This document shows, piece after piece, positions 24,091 to 33,642 of a stretch of 46,245 nucleotides of DNA. Made by a program: the position numbers and the translations under genes. Source of the DNA: GCA-002282575 sp964493995 (GTDB taxonomy: Bacteria > Pseudomonadota > Gammaproteobacteria > Thiomicrospirales > Thiomicrospiraceae); assembly GCA_964493995.1 (NCBI GenBank), contig CAZBQD010000014.1, positions 1-46,245 of the forward strand, written 5' to 3'. The notes under the pieces were generated by a model. That model ran no database searches and was not told where the DNA came from. It was given only the letters and a program-made list of their open reading frames with translations. Within the stretch, counting starts at the first letter, position 1. Each line of letters starts with the position of its first letter.

Positions 24091-26199
24091 TTAGAAACCT
24101 GCTCGGGTTTTGAAAAAAGACATATTAGCGGTCAATCGACTGGCTTCCTGATTTAAGCTATTAGCCGCAGCGGTGGTTTGTTCGACTAAGGTTGCATTTT
24201 CTTGCGTCACTCGGTCGATATTGCTAATGGCCATATTCACCTGTTGAATACCGCTTGCCTGTTGCTGAGAAGCCGCCGAGATAGACTCGACCATGCTGGC
24301 AACGGCTTTAATCGACTCACTAATACCGGTGAGCATCTCGCCCGATTTATCGGCTAATTGCGTCCCTGAATCAATGCGCTGCACGCTCTCTTCAATCAGC
24401 GATTTAATGTCCTTAGCCGCATCTGCCGACTTACCCGCCAAGGCACGCACTTCACTGGCAACCACGGCAAAACCGCGACCATGCTCACCGGCTCGTGCTG
24501 CCTCGACGGCAGCATTGAGCGCCAATAAATTGGTCTGAAAAGCAATGCTGTCAATAATACTGACAATATCGACAATGCGACGACTAGACTGCTGAATCGA
24601 CCGCATCGCCTCGATGGTTTGCTGCATCACCGCCACGCCATCATCCGACTGATGTTGCACCTGATGCGCCAAGGCCGCCACGCGCGTCGAACTTTCTGTG
24701 TTCGCTTGCACTGCCGAAGTCATTTCATGCATGGTAGCACTGGTTTGCTCCAAAGCGGCGGCTTGTTCTTGAATGCGACCCGACAACTGATGCGCTTCAT
24801 TCAGCACATCACTGGCAACGCTTTCCACCACCGCTGCCGACTCAATGGCTTCGACAACCGTTTCTTTGACTTTGTTGGATGAGAAGTTAATGGCATTTTT
24901 TAAATCATGCAACTGCCCCTTAAAAGTGCCCGATGGCAAGGCCTTAGTTAAATCTCCCTGTGCCTGCGAAGCCACAACATGACTAATCGATTCAATGGCG
25001 TGTGCAATGATATCCATTGACGAATTAACACGTTCTTTGAGCTGTTGCAGCTCACCCGCCGCCGCCACATTAACGCGACCATTAAAATCGCCTTGTGTCA
25101 TCCTGGCCATAACGTTATTGACATCACCAATCACCCCGCTGATGCTATGCAAGGCCGACTCAACCTGTTCACGGAAAGAAGCAGGCACTTTAGTATCCAT
25201 TTTCAAATTAAGCTGACCCTGTTGCAGCCCCTGCATGACTTTTTCGAGTTCATTCATCATGAACTCGACTTCTGCAGCACTGGCGTTCACCCCCTGTTGC
25301 AGTTGTTGTAAATCACCCGAAAACTGGCCTTGCATACGCTGAGAAAATTGTCCGTTGGCAATAGCAGAAACGGTTTTATTCGCTTCATTCAATGCGTGAT
25401 TTAAACTGGTGAAGAGTCCATTAACGTCCACAACCAAGGCAGAAAACTCATCCTTACGGTTTGGGATGAGTTGATTAAATTTTTGCGAAACCGCCACTGA
25501 GCCGATTTGATGCGCCATATCGCTAATAGCACCCTTAATAGAGCGAATAATCAACCAAGCCAAAACCAAGCCCAATAGAATCACAAACAAACCACCTAAA
25601 ACCTGAACCGTATCAAGTAACATAACCAGTTGTTGGGCTTGCTGCTGTTTGTAGTGAACCTGATCTGTAATGGTTTGATTGGCTTTTTCAATCGCTTCCA
25701 ACAGCTTTTTAGATAAGGGATTACCCTTATTCAAAATGAGCAGATTGGCTTCAAAAAAAGCACCCGACTGCAATGCCGTTATCGTGGGCAGCGTGAATTG
25801 GGTTTTGTAGGCTTCCCTAGCCTGCTTGATGGCCTCAAGCTCAACCCCCAACAGTTGATTAACAAGCGTCATCGACAGCAAATCTTGCCATAGCAACTCA
25901 ACCCGCTCACGACCTTTAGTAATATTGTTCAGGTGAAACTCAGTCTGATGATCATGCAATTTAACAATATCGGGCTGTGTTGGATTGTGTTGTAGCGACA
26001 ATAAAAATTGCACACGATTATCTCGAATAATCCCCGCCATGTCTGCTGTGTTATTGCGTGCCTTGGTGAGGTCTGCCATGTCCGCAATTAACACGGTCAT
26101 TGTCTGATTACCCCAAATATTGATACCACTCACTGCCACCAACGCCATGACAAAAACGCCAACTAACAGCCATAGTCTTGACTGTATATTTGTAATCAT
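24091..26199 (-). CDS. Methyl-accepting chemotaxis protein
   Basis: This is a 702-residue receptor. TM1 is at about 9-30 and TM2 at about 197-218, enclosing a helical periplasmic sensor of four-helix-bundle type. HAMP (about 219-275) is followed by further HAMP-like repeats (about 290-430). The signalling tip has the family hairpin IAFQTNLLALNAAVEAARAGEHGRGFAVVA. It ends SFFKTRAGF and lacks the CheR-tether pentapeptide that the two other receptors have. GAGGG precedes the ATG. It lies in tandem with a paralogue upstream but has its own intergenic region with a terminator between them. The ligand is unknown. Confidence 0.93.
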   Translation of the reverse strand: MITNIQSRLWLLVGVFVMALVAVSGINIWGNQTMTVLIADMADLTKARNNTADMAGIIRDNRVQFLLSLQHNPTQPDIVKLHDHQTEFHLNNITKGRERVELLWQDLLSMTLVNQLLGVELEAIKQAREAYKTQFTLPTITALQSGAFFEANLLILNKGNPLSKKLLEAIEKANQTITDQVHYKQQQAQQLVMLLDTVQVLGGLFVILLGLVLAWLIIRSIKGAISDMAHQIGSVAVSQKFNQLIPNRKDEFSALVVDVNGLFTSLNHALNEANKTVSAIANGQFSQRMQGQFSGDLQQLQQGVNASAAEVEFMMNELEKVMQGLQQGQLNLKMDTKVPASFREQVESALHSISGVIGDVNNVMARMTQGDFNGRVNVAAAGELQQLKERVNSSMDIIAHAIESISHVVASQAQGDLTKALPSGTFKGQLHDLKNAINFSSNKVKETVVEAIESAAVVESVASDVLNEAHQLSGRIQEQAAALEQTSATMHEMTSAVQANTESSTRVAALAHQVQHQSDDGVAVMQQTIEAMRSIQQSSRRIVDIVSIIDSIAFQTNLLALNAAVEAARAGEHGRGFAVVASEVRALAGKSADAAKDIKSLIEESVQRIDSGTQLADKSGEMLTGISESIKAVASMVESISAASQQQASGIQQVNMAISNIDRVTQENATLVEQTTAAANSLNQEASRLTANMSFFKTRAGF

Positions 26200-26419
26200 C
26201 TGTATTTGCCCTCAATTCGTTATCGTTATAGAGCTTATTTTTTGCTAACCCTTCACTCGCATCCATGCTCAGGCATAGCGCTTGCAAACCATTACAACTA
26301 TGATGGATATCAGGCAAATACACAAGAAAAACTGACATGAATAAACCAAAATTTTTAATTAGCGTATAAACAAATATGATTAATCATAGTCAAAAGTTAA
26401 ACATATCTAACAGCCAATA

Positions 26420-26445
26420 AAAAAGCGACCGAAAGGTCGCTTTTT
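26420..26445. terminator. Bidirectional rho-independent terminator
   Basis: A-tract, stem GCGACC, GAAA tetraloop, GGTCGC, T-tract: a symmetric strong terminator. It lies 45 bases beyond the end of the second chemoreceptor (minus strand) and separates it from the first. Confidence 0.88.
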
Positions 26446-26451
26446 ATCTTT

Positions 26452-26483
26452 CCCTCTACCGTTGGGAGAGGGTTAGGGTGAGC
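26452..26483. repeat. REP-like palindromic element
   Basis: CCCTCT, a nine-base loop and AGAGGG are followed by TTAGGGTGAG. This form recurs as a dispersed palindrome in many proteobacterial genomes. Only one copy is visible here, so it is a guess that it is repeated in this genome. Confidence 0.35.
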
Positions 26484-26489
26484 GGAAAA

Positions 26490-28676
26490 TTAAAACTCAC
26501 TCCATTCATCACTCTGGCTACTCGCCTTGGGAGCAGGCAGCGCTTGAGCCTGTTTACGACTAGTGCTTGCTTTAACCGCTGGGCGTGCCATAGACTGATG
26601 ACTCTGGCCTGTTTTGAAAAACGCCATATTCTGACGCAGTTCGTTGGCTTCGTGGTTGAGGCTTTCAGCGGCGGCGGTGGTTTCTTCTACCAGTGCGGCG
26701 TTCTCTTGCGTCACTCGGTCAATGTCGGCAATGGCCAGATGCACTTGGGAAATACCTGTTGTTTGCTCTTTAGAAGCGGCAGAAATAGCTTCGATCATGC
26801 TTGCCACTTCTTTCACCGACTCACTGATCGCACTGAGCATTTCGCCCGATTTATCAGCCAGTTTGGTGCCGGCATCAATGCGTTGCACGCTGTCTTCAAT
26901 CAGGCCTTTGATGTCTTTAGCCGCGTCGGCTGATTTGCCCGCTAGGGCGCGTACTTCACTAGCCACGACGGCAAAACCGCGTCCGTGTTCACCCGCACGA
27001 GCGGCTTCGACAGCAGCATTCAGTGCCAGTAGATTGGTTTGGAAGGCAATGCTGTCGATAATGCTGACAATATCGGCAATTTTATTGCTGGCTTGTTGAA
27101 TGGATTTCATCGCTTCGATGGTTTGCTGCATCACCGCCACGCCATCATTCGATTGCCCTTGCACCTGATGTGCCAAACTGGCCACACGCGTGGCATTTTC
27201 GGTATTGGCTTCCACCGCCGAAGTCATTTGGTGCATGGTAGCGCTGGTCTGCTCTAAAGCGGCGGCTTGCTCTTGCACGCGCGAAGACAAATCGCTTGAA
27301 CCTTGCGATACTTGAGAAGCGGCATCGGAAACGACATGTGAGGCTTCTAACGTCATATTAATCACGTCTTTAATACGTGCCGTTGATGCCGCACGAGCGT
27401 CTTGTAGTTGTTTGAAACGACCGCGGTAATCGCCTTGCGACACTAGGGTTAAATCACCTTCCATCTGGGCCTGAGCCATGCGCACCAGGTCATCGACCAA
27501 GTGTTCAAGCGTATCGAGCGTACCATTCACCGCTTGCTTCATTTGCAGCAAATCACCTTGAGCATTAGCATTGACGCGTGCATCAAAATTACCATCGTTC
27601 AGGCGTTGCATAATTTGGTTAATATCAGCCACCACCAAAGATAACACTTTCATCGATTCCGCCACGCTCACCAACATCAAACCATAGCTACCGGGTGCAT
27701 CGGTTTCGACCTTAAAGCCAAAGCGACCTTCTTTCAAAGCCAACATAGCGGCTTCTAAGTTTTCCATCACACAGGCGACATTGTCCGCTGAACCGTTGAT
27801 ACCTTGTTTGAGCTGATCTAAATCGCCCACATAACTATTTTGAATACGCTGCGAAAAATCACCCGCCGCAATAGCACCAATGACTCGATTCGAGTCGGCC
27901 ACAGCATTCTGTAGGTTAGTTAACATGGCATTTAACGACTGAGAAACACTATTCAACTCGTCGCTGCGCTGCGGCAAACGGGTGGTGAACTGCATGCTGC
28001 TGGACACTTGCGTGACGGCACTGGAAATTTGACTGACCGCACCCGCAATCGCTCGAATCACCATTAACGCAATGGCTAACAGAATCAGAATAGCAATCAC
28101 TGAAATCATGAGCATGATGTTGTTGGCTGAATCGCCAGCCGACTTACCAGCCGCCGCCGACTGATTGGCTAGATTGATCTGGTAATCAATCAGCGCTTGA
28201 AGTGAATCGCGGTAAGCCAAAAAAGCATCGCGTGACGCCGTACTGGTAATCACTTCCATAGCGGCTTGCTGATTGCCTTCGTTACTGAGCTGAGTGGTTT
28301 TGCTGACGAACTCTCTCACACCACTGCGTTTAGACTTGGCTGTTGCCAACAAGGCTTTACCTTGCTCACTTCGTAAAGACTGTTCTAGGAGTTCATAGTT
28401 TTTGAGATTGGTGTCATTGTAACCAGCCAATCGTTTTTTAATTTGTTCACGACGTTCGGCGTCGGTGACCATCACCAACTCTCGAATATCTCTTTGGGTG
28501 GCAAAAGCAGTGGTTAAAAGCTGTTGCACTTGTGTCATCTTCGGAACTCGATCATCAACCACCGTATTAAATTGCGATTGCACGCGATCTAAGCCAACCT
28601 TACCCGCCACGAACACAGCGGCCAAGGCGACCATCGCCACCACTGCCATCAGCCATAAACGCATTTTAATTGTCAT
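26490..28676 (-). CDS. Methyl-accepting chemotaxis protein with CheR-tether pentapeptide
   Basis: This 728-residue receptor has TM1 at about 7-25 (LMAVVAMVALAAVFVAG) and TM2 at about 188-210, enclosing a helical periplasmic sensor. Several HAMP-like modules and the standard signalling hairpin (SIAFQTNLLALNAAVEAARAG) follow. The last residues are DEWSEF, resembling the NWETF-type pentapeptide that docks CheR/CheB. The signalling half is very close to that of the downstream receptor, implying tandem duplication with divergence of the sensor. A good promoter (28726-28754) and AAGGGC lie upstream. Confidence 0.93.
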   Translation of the reverse strand: MTIKMRLWLMAVVAMVALAAVFVAGKVGLDRVQSQFNTVVDDRVPKMTQVQQLLTTAFATQRDIRELVMVTDAERREQIKKRLAGYNDTNLKNYELLEQSLRSEQGKALLATAKSKRSGVREFVSKTTQLSNEGNQQAAMEVITSTASRDAFLAYRDSLQALIDYQINLANQSAAAGKSAGDSANNIMLMISVIAILILLAIALMVIRAIAGAVSQISSAVTQVSSSMQFTTRLPQRSDELNSVSQSLNAMLTNLQNAVADSNRVIGAIAAGDFSQRIQNSYVGDLDQLKQGINGSADNVACVMENLEAAMLALKEGRFGFKVETDAPGSYGLMLVSVAESMKVLSLVVADINQIMQRLNDGNFDARVNANAQGDLLQMKQAVNGTLDTLEHLVDDLVRMAQAQMEGDLTLVSQGDYRGRFKQLQDARAASTARIKDVINMTLEASHVVSDAASQVSQGSSDLSSRVQEQAAALEQTSATMHQMTSAVEANTENATRVASLAHQVQGQSNDGVAVMQQTIEAMKSIQQASNKIADIVSIIDSIAFQTNLLALNAAVEAARAGEHGRGFAVVASEVRALAGKSADAAKDIKGLIEDSVQRIDAGTKLADKSGEMLSAISESVKEVASMIEAISAASKEQTTGISQVHLAIADIDRVTQENAALVEETTAAAESLNHEANELRQNMAFFKTGQSHQSMARPAVKASTSRKQAQALPAPKASSQSDEWSEF

Positions 28677-28725
28677 AATCTAAGCCCTTTCTTGTCGGTC
28701 ACATCTAAATTAGTCTAACTATTGT

Positions 28726-28754
28726 AGTATAGAGTGATGACAGTGATATGACAA
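28726..28754 (-). promoter_or_regulatory. Sigma70 promoter of the chemoreceptor gene
   Basis: On the minus strand: TTGTCA (-35; plus 28749-28754), a 17-base spacer and TATACT (-10; plus 28726-28731), five of six consensus in each box. It lies about 50 bases from the ATG. Confidence 0.65.
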
Positions 28755-28769
28755 TATATCAAAGCCATA

Positions 28770-28800
28770 AAAAAACAGCGCCACTTGGCGCTATTTTTTT
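28770..28800. terminator. Bidirectional rho-independent terminator
   Basis: An A-tract, stem AGCGCC, loop ACTT, GGCGCT, then a T-tract after one A. It lies just beyond the stop of the REC-HD-GYP gene (minus strand) and upstream of the chemoreceptor promoter. Confidence 0.88.
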
Positions 28801-28812
28801 TATGGTTTCACT

Positions 28813-29919
28813 TCATTCACTCTGGCAATGATCTTCCCATTGTTCACTGTAAGCTTTAACCGCATCGCTGATGCGCACAAAGGCATCGACCAACTGGGCA
28901 TCGAAATGGCTATTTTTGCCTTGCACAATAATATCTAACGCCACCTCATGACTCATCCCATTTTTGTAGGGACGCGAAGAACGCAAGGCATCGTAAACAT
29001 CGACAATCGCCATTAGCCGACCAGCAAGCGGTATGGCGCGACCCGACAAACCATTGGGATAACCACTGCCGTCCCACTTTTCGTGATGCGTTAGCGCCAC
29101 TTGTTCCGCTAACGTGAGGAATTCTCCGTATTCACCCATGCTATTGGAAGCGGCATGAAGAATATCGTAGCCTTTTTGCGCGTGGGTTTTCATGATGGCA
29201 AACTCTTCATCGGTGAGCTTGCCGGGCTTTAATAGAATATGATCGGGAATGGTGATTTTACCAATATCATGCAAGGGCGCAGACTTAGCAATCATTTCCA
29301 CCTGTTCTCTCGTTAGCTGATACTCCGGCAGACTGTCACTCACTTCAATCGCCAACAAACGAATATAGTGCTGCGTGCGTTTAATATGAAAACCCGTACA
29401 TTCGTCTCGAAATTCAGCCAAGGAAATCATCACCGCCAAGCTGGCATCTTGCAACTTAAAGATGCCCGACAATCGCTCTTCCACCATCTGTTCTAAACGT
29501 TCGTTTTCTTTTGCCAGAAAATCCTGAAAGTCTTTCACTTTAAGATGGGTGCCAATACGCGCCAACAAAACTTTCGGATTAATCGGCTTGGTAATGAAAT
29601 CATTACCGCCGGCATTCAGCGCATCCTGTTCATCTTCGGCGGTATTTTTGGCTGTAATAAACAAAATGGGTAAATGACGTGTATTCGGCTGTTCACGCAA
29701 GCGACGACAGACTTCATAGCCATCCATTTCGGGCATCATCACGTCTAACAGCACTAGGTCAGCTTGTTGTTGGGTGAAAAAGTCGAGCGCTTTCTGCCCA
29801 CTATTCACCAACCGCACCTGATACTGCTCAGCCAATAGCTTGTTCAACAGCATCAAGTTGGCTGGCGTATCATCCACGCAAAGAATGGTGGGTTTAGCTT
29901 TTAGCAAAGTATGCGGCAT
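28813..29919 (-). CDS. Response regulator with HD-GYP phosphodiesterase output
   Basis: This is a 368-residue protein. The receiver domain (about 10-125) has phospho-Asp 59 (LVLLDVMMPEMDG) and Lys in FITKPI. A coiled linker (130-155) follows. The HD-GYP domain has PLHDIGKITIPD (HD 217-218), THHEKWDGSGYPNG (277-290) and VDVYDALRSSRPYK, all intact. It should hydrolyse c-di-GMP when phosphorylated. It lies 63 bases downstream of a hybrid kinase on the same strand, so the two form a likely phosphorelay with c-di-GMP breakdown as output. Confidence 0.93.
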   Translation of the reverse strand: MPHTLLKAKPTILCVDDTPANLMLLNKLLAEQYQVRLVNSGQKALDFFTQQQADLVLLDVMMPEMDGYEVCRRLREQPNTRHLPILFITAKNTAEDEQDALNAGGNDFITKPINPKVLLARIGTHLKVKDFQDFLAKENERLEQMVEERLSGIFKLQDASLAVMISLAEFRDECTGFHIKRTQHYIRLLAIEVSDSLPEYQLTREQVEMIAKSAPLHDIGKITIPDHILLKPGKLTDEEFAIMKTHAQKGYDILHAASNSMGEYGEFLTLAEQVALTHHEKWDGSGYPNGLSGRAIPLAGRLMAIVDVYDALRSSRPYKNGMSHEVALDIIVQGKNSHFDAQLVDAFVRISDAVKAYSEQWEDHCQSE

Positions 29920-29982
29920 AGGGTGTCTCTGATAACTTCTTTAACCATAATTTTTTCATTATTGAGCGAAATACCCGAATAA

Positions 29983-32900
29983 TCAAGCCTCTTTAATCGC
30001 TAATTGCGCGTCATCAAAATCAATGTTCTGTAAGGCGCTCGTTAAGCGACGATAAGCCGTTGCCGAGAGTTGCTGTTCAAACACCGCCCGATGCGCTTCG
30101 AAATAGTCCAAACTGTCACCACTGAAGTTTTCCAAATGCTCAAGCAGGGTCGAGCGCACCTCAGACCAATCGGCATCGCTGGCAGGCATTGCGTCATCCG
30201 TTTGAGCGCAAAGCGCTTGTACTAAGCGCATCATGTCGGCGTATTGAGCCATAAACGCCTCAGACAGCGTCGCTTGTGCTAAGGGCTGATCGTCTTGCGA
30301 CAAAGCCTTCTCAATCACCGCAAAACCCTGACTGATATCCTGCATGGCAAAGGTGGCCGTTAATCCTTTTAAGGTGTGAGCGTAGCGTAAAGCGCCTTCA
30401 CGATCCGATGACATTAAGCTGGCTAACTGCGCCGGCGCATCGGCATAATCGGCAGCAAACAGGCACAGGCTTTCCAACAATAGCTCGCGCGAATCACCCA
30501 ACAGCAATAAGGCTTCGGATAAGTTCATCATCGTCAAGTCTTCTAAACACACGCCGCCCGCACCGGCATGGCAAGGCGACTCTTTGCTGGCTTGCTCCGC
30601 TTTCATATCGACAAAATCCTCGATGTGTAGCCAGTGCGTGAGCAGTTCATACAACTGTGCCGGCACAATCGGCTTGCTTAAATGCGCATTCATGCCAGCA
30701 TCAAAACAGCGTTGTTTTTCCTCTTCAAAGGCATGTGCCGTCATGGCAATAATCGGTAAGACGTCCGACGAGCGCAGTTTACGAATCTGTTGCGTTGCCG
30801 ACACGCCATCGAGTACGGGCATTTGAATGTCCATCAACACCAAATCAAACTGACTATTCGTTTGGGTTGCGTGATAAACCGCTTGCTCGCCGTTATCTGC
30901 CAAGACAATGGTGGCTTTGGTCGGACTGAGCAATTCTTTGGCAATTTGTTGATTGAGCAGATTATCCTCGACCAACAGTAGGGTTTTACCTTCTAAATTC
31001 GGTACTTGAGCGACCTGACCAAAACGACGACCTGCTACGGCGGTGCTGGGCAAACTGGTGTCAAACAAGGGCGCCAAATGCGAGGGCAGAATCGGTTTAG
31101 ACAGGAAGTGAGTGATATCTTGTTTGCTGGCAACACGTTGCAGTCCTGCCCAGTCGTGGAAAGACATGAGCACGCATTGCTCTGTTAGTGCTGGATACTG
31201 CTGACGAATTTGTTCCATTAACCAGACACCATCTTTTCCAGGCATCATCCAGTCAATGAAAATCCAATCTGGCTGAGGATGTTTACCCAGGAAAGCCAAG
31301 GCTTCTTCCGCTGTGTGCAATTTCACCACATGGAAGTTAAACATGGCTAATTGAATGGCCACCTGCTCCGCTGCCAAATCGAAATCATCGACCACCAGAG
31401 CAACCTTATCGTGCGAACTACAAGGCACAGCCACCCCTGCACCCGCTTCTTTCACCATGAAGGTGAAGGTGAAACAACTGCCTTTACCGACTTCACTGCT
31501 GACGGTCAAATCGCCGCCCATCAGTCGCGCCAAATTGCGCGAAATGGCTAAGCCCAAGCCGGTACCACCGTATTTACGCGTGGTCGAGGCATCGGCTTGG
31601 GTGAACTCTTGGAACAGCTTAGCAACCTGATCTTCATTCATGCCAATGCCGGTATCTTCGACCCGAATGGCGATTTTCCAGTCGTTGCCCTGGCGTTCAA
31701 GCAAATTCACATCGACAATAATATGACCGCGTTCGGTAAACTTAATGGCATTACTGAGCAAGTTCAGCAGCACCTGACCAATACGAACCGAATCGCCCAA
31801 CAATTTAGGTTGACGACAGAAACTCAATTCGGGGTCAATGTACAGCAGGACCTCTAGGCGCTTGTTGCTGGCACTGGCCTGAATGGGTAACAGCCCCGCC
31901 TGCAAGACTTCTTCCAACACGATGGGTTCGTGTTCGATATCCATTTTGCCCGACTCGATTTTACTAAAATCCAAAATTTCATTAATAATGCGCAACAGAT
32001 TGTTAGCGGCAACATGAATTTTTTCGACATAATCTTGTTGCTGCGGTGTCAGCTTAGTACCGAGCGTTAAATAAGCCATACCCAAAATAGCATTCATTGG
32101 CGTACGAATCTCGTGACTCATGTTCGCCAAAAACTGCGCCTTGGCCTGATTGGCGTGGGTGAGCAGATCATGGGTCTCGTGCAAATCGGCAATGGCCGTG
32201 TTAATACCCAACTGTAACTGTTTCAACTCGCCCTGATATTTACCGACCATATAGCGACTGAAATCCGCACTGGCGGCACTACTGACCGCATCATTCGCTT
32301 CGTTCAAAGCAACAGAAATTTGCTCTAACAGCCGGTTAAACTCGGCTTTCATCACTTCTAGCTCGTTACTGCCTTGTACCGGTAAGCGGTGGCTAAAGTC
32401 ACTGGTTTCAATCACCTGATGAATGCTCTGAGAAACAGCACTAATGGGGTCAGTGAGTAATCGGCGCACCAATACCACCAATAACCAGACAGTAACCAAA
32501 ATCACCAAAAAGAAAGAGCCGCCCACCAACCACATCTGGGCTTCTGCCACTTCCACTTTGTCGTGAATGGGTGCTACGGGTTGAGACAAGATATGATGAC
32601 CAATGATTAAGCCAGCTTCGTCCACAATCGGATAGGTCGCCACCAGTTGACCACTGGCAACAAAAGAGTGGGGTTTGGCTGTTTTCGGATCAAAATCTAA
32701 ACGATCCACCACATACTGTTTGGTAAATTCCACTGCCGATGGTGTGAAATGACTGCTGTGCGCCAGCATTACATCAGGCTTCAGATGCGGATAATCTTTG
32801 TAAGCAGGTGGTAATTTGCCCTGAGTACGCGCCACGAGCGAGGGTTGGTGTACCACCATAATCCAGTCGATGCCATCGGCCTGCAAGGCACGCACAATCG

Positions 32901-33471
32901 AGCCCACGCCTTGCGTCACCGACACCAAACCAATCACCTGCTGATTGTGCATCACCGGCGAAAAGCCGACTACGCCCACTCCGCCTTCTCCTGCGCCGAA
33001 TTTGGCTTCGGCCCACATGCTTTCAAATACTTTTTTAGCCAGCGGGTGAGGCGCTTTCACACCCCCAAACTGAGCATCCCACGAGCGTGCCACAATCATC
33101 ATATCAGCATTAATAATCTGTGCACGAATGTTTTTGTATTGTGTCACCCTGGCGTAATCGGTATCGATGGTTTGAATGGCCTGCAATAGCATGGACTTGT
33201 CTTGATTGACCAAACCCTCAATCAACAGTTTTTGTCTGGCCATGCTTTGCGCAATCGACACCACCGAATCCTCTTTCGACTCGATACGCATGTCTAGGTT
33301 GTAACGCATTTGCTTGTTGGCTTCGGCAAAAGCATCTGTTTCAATGGGCGTCAGCACCTTCCAATAAAAAATGCTACCAATCAGTAATGAGCTGAAAGTC
33401 ACAATCACTAGGGTGATGGTCACCAGCAGACGATAAACAGAACGAGTTTTAGGGAGTACGCGAGCGGGCAT
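29983..33471 (-). CDS. Hybrid sensor histidine kinase (Cache-HAMP-HisKA-HATPase-REC-REC-HPt)
   Basis: This membrane kinase has 1162 residues from ATG 33471; a GTG two codons earlier is less likely because AAGG is only two bases from it. TM1 (about 17-40) and TM2 (about 316-338) bracket a large periplasmic Cache-like sensor. HAMP follows (339-395). HisKA has FLANMSHEIRTPMNAILG (His about 453). The ATPase has NLLSNAIKFTERG and GGTGLGLAIS. Two receiver domains follow: one with IFIDWMMPGKDG and one with LVLMDIQMPVLDG. A C-terminal HPt domain has His in YAHTLKGLTATF. The likely target is the REC-HD-GYP protein downstream. Confidence 0.93.
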   Translation of the reverse strand: MPARVLPKTRSVYRLLVTITLVIVTFSSLLIGSIFYWKVLTPIETDAFAEANKQMRYNLDMRIESKEDSVVSIAQSMARQKLLIEGLVNQDKSMLLQAIQTIDTDYARVTQYKNIRAQIINADMMIVARSWDAQFGGVKAPHPLAKKVFESMWAEAKFGAGEGGVGVVGFSPVMHNQQVIGLVSVTQGVGSIVRALQADGIDWIMVVHQPSLVARTQGKLPPAYKDYPHLKPDVMLAHSSHFTPSAVEFTKQYVVDRLDFDPKTAKPHSFVASGQLVATYPIVDEAGLIIGHHILSQPVAPIHDKVEVAEAQMWLVGGSFFLVILVTVWLLVVLVRRLLTDPISAVSQSIHQVIETSDFSHRLPVQGSNELEVMKAEFNRLLEQISVALNEANDAVSSAASADFSRYMVGKYQGELKQLQLGINTAIADLHETHDLLTHANQAKAQFLANMSHEIRTPMNAILGMAYLTLGTKLTPQQQDYVEKIHVAANNLLRIINEILDFSKIESGKMDIEHEPIVLEEVLQAGLLPIQASASNKRLEVLLYIDPELSFCRQPKLLGDSVRIGQVLLNLLSNAIKFTERGHIIVDVNLLERQGNDWKIAIRVEDTGIGMNEDQVAKLFQEFTQADASTTRKYGGTGLGLAISRNLARLMGGDLTVSSEVGKGSCFTFTFMVKEAGAGVAVPCSSHDKVALVVDDFDLAAEQVAIQLAMFNFHVVKLHTAEEALAFLGKHPQPDWIFIDWMMPGKDGVWLMEQIRQQYPALTEQCVLMSFHDWAGLQRVASKQDITHFLSKPILPSHLAPLFDTSLPSTAVAGRRFGQVAQVPNLEGKTLLLVEDNLLNQQIAKELLSPTKATIVLADNGEQAVYHATQTNSQFDLVLMDIQMPVLDGVSATQQIRKLRSSDVLPIIAMTAHAFEEEKQRCFDAGMNAHLSKPIVPAQLYELLTHWLHIEDFVDMKAEQASKESPCHAGAGGVCLEDLTMMNLSEALLLLGDSRELLLESLCLFAADYADAPAQLASLMSSDREGALRYAHTLKGLTATFAMQDISQGFAVIEKALSQDDQPLAQATLSEAFMAQYADMMRLVQALCAQTDDAMPASDADWSEVRSTLLEHLENFSGDSLDYFEAHRAVFEQQLSATAYRRLTSALQNIDFDDAQLAIKEA

Positions 33472-33600
33472 AGTCACAGCCTTAAATACAACACAAAAAA
33501 TAAGATAATCCGCTGGTCATGATGCGCGATTGATGGGTTCTATTATGCCTGTAAGCTATCAATAGGGCTATGCTTTTAACGGTCAAAAGTCGGTTTTTTG

Positions 33601-33609
33601 TGCTAGACT
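33601..33609 (+). promoter_or_regulatory. Candidate extended -10 promoter of the glutathione operon
   Basis: TGCTAGACT is an extended -10 (TGn plus TAGACT, four of six consensus) 33 bases before gshA. The -35 region is weak. The 165-base intergenic region also serves the divergent hybrid kinase. Confidence 0.35.
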
Positions 33610-33642
33610 TTGCTCATTACTGTTTTAAGCGATGGATAAAAG

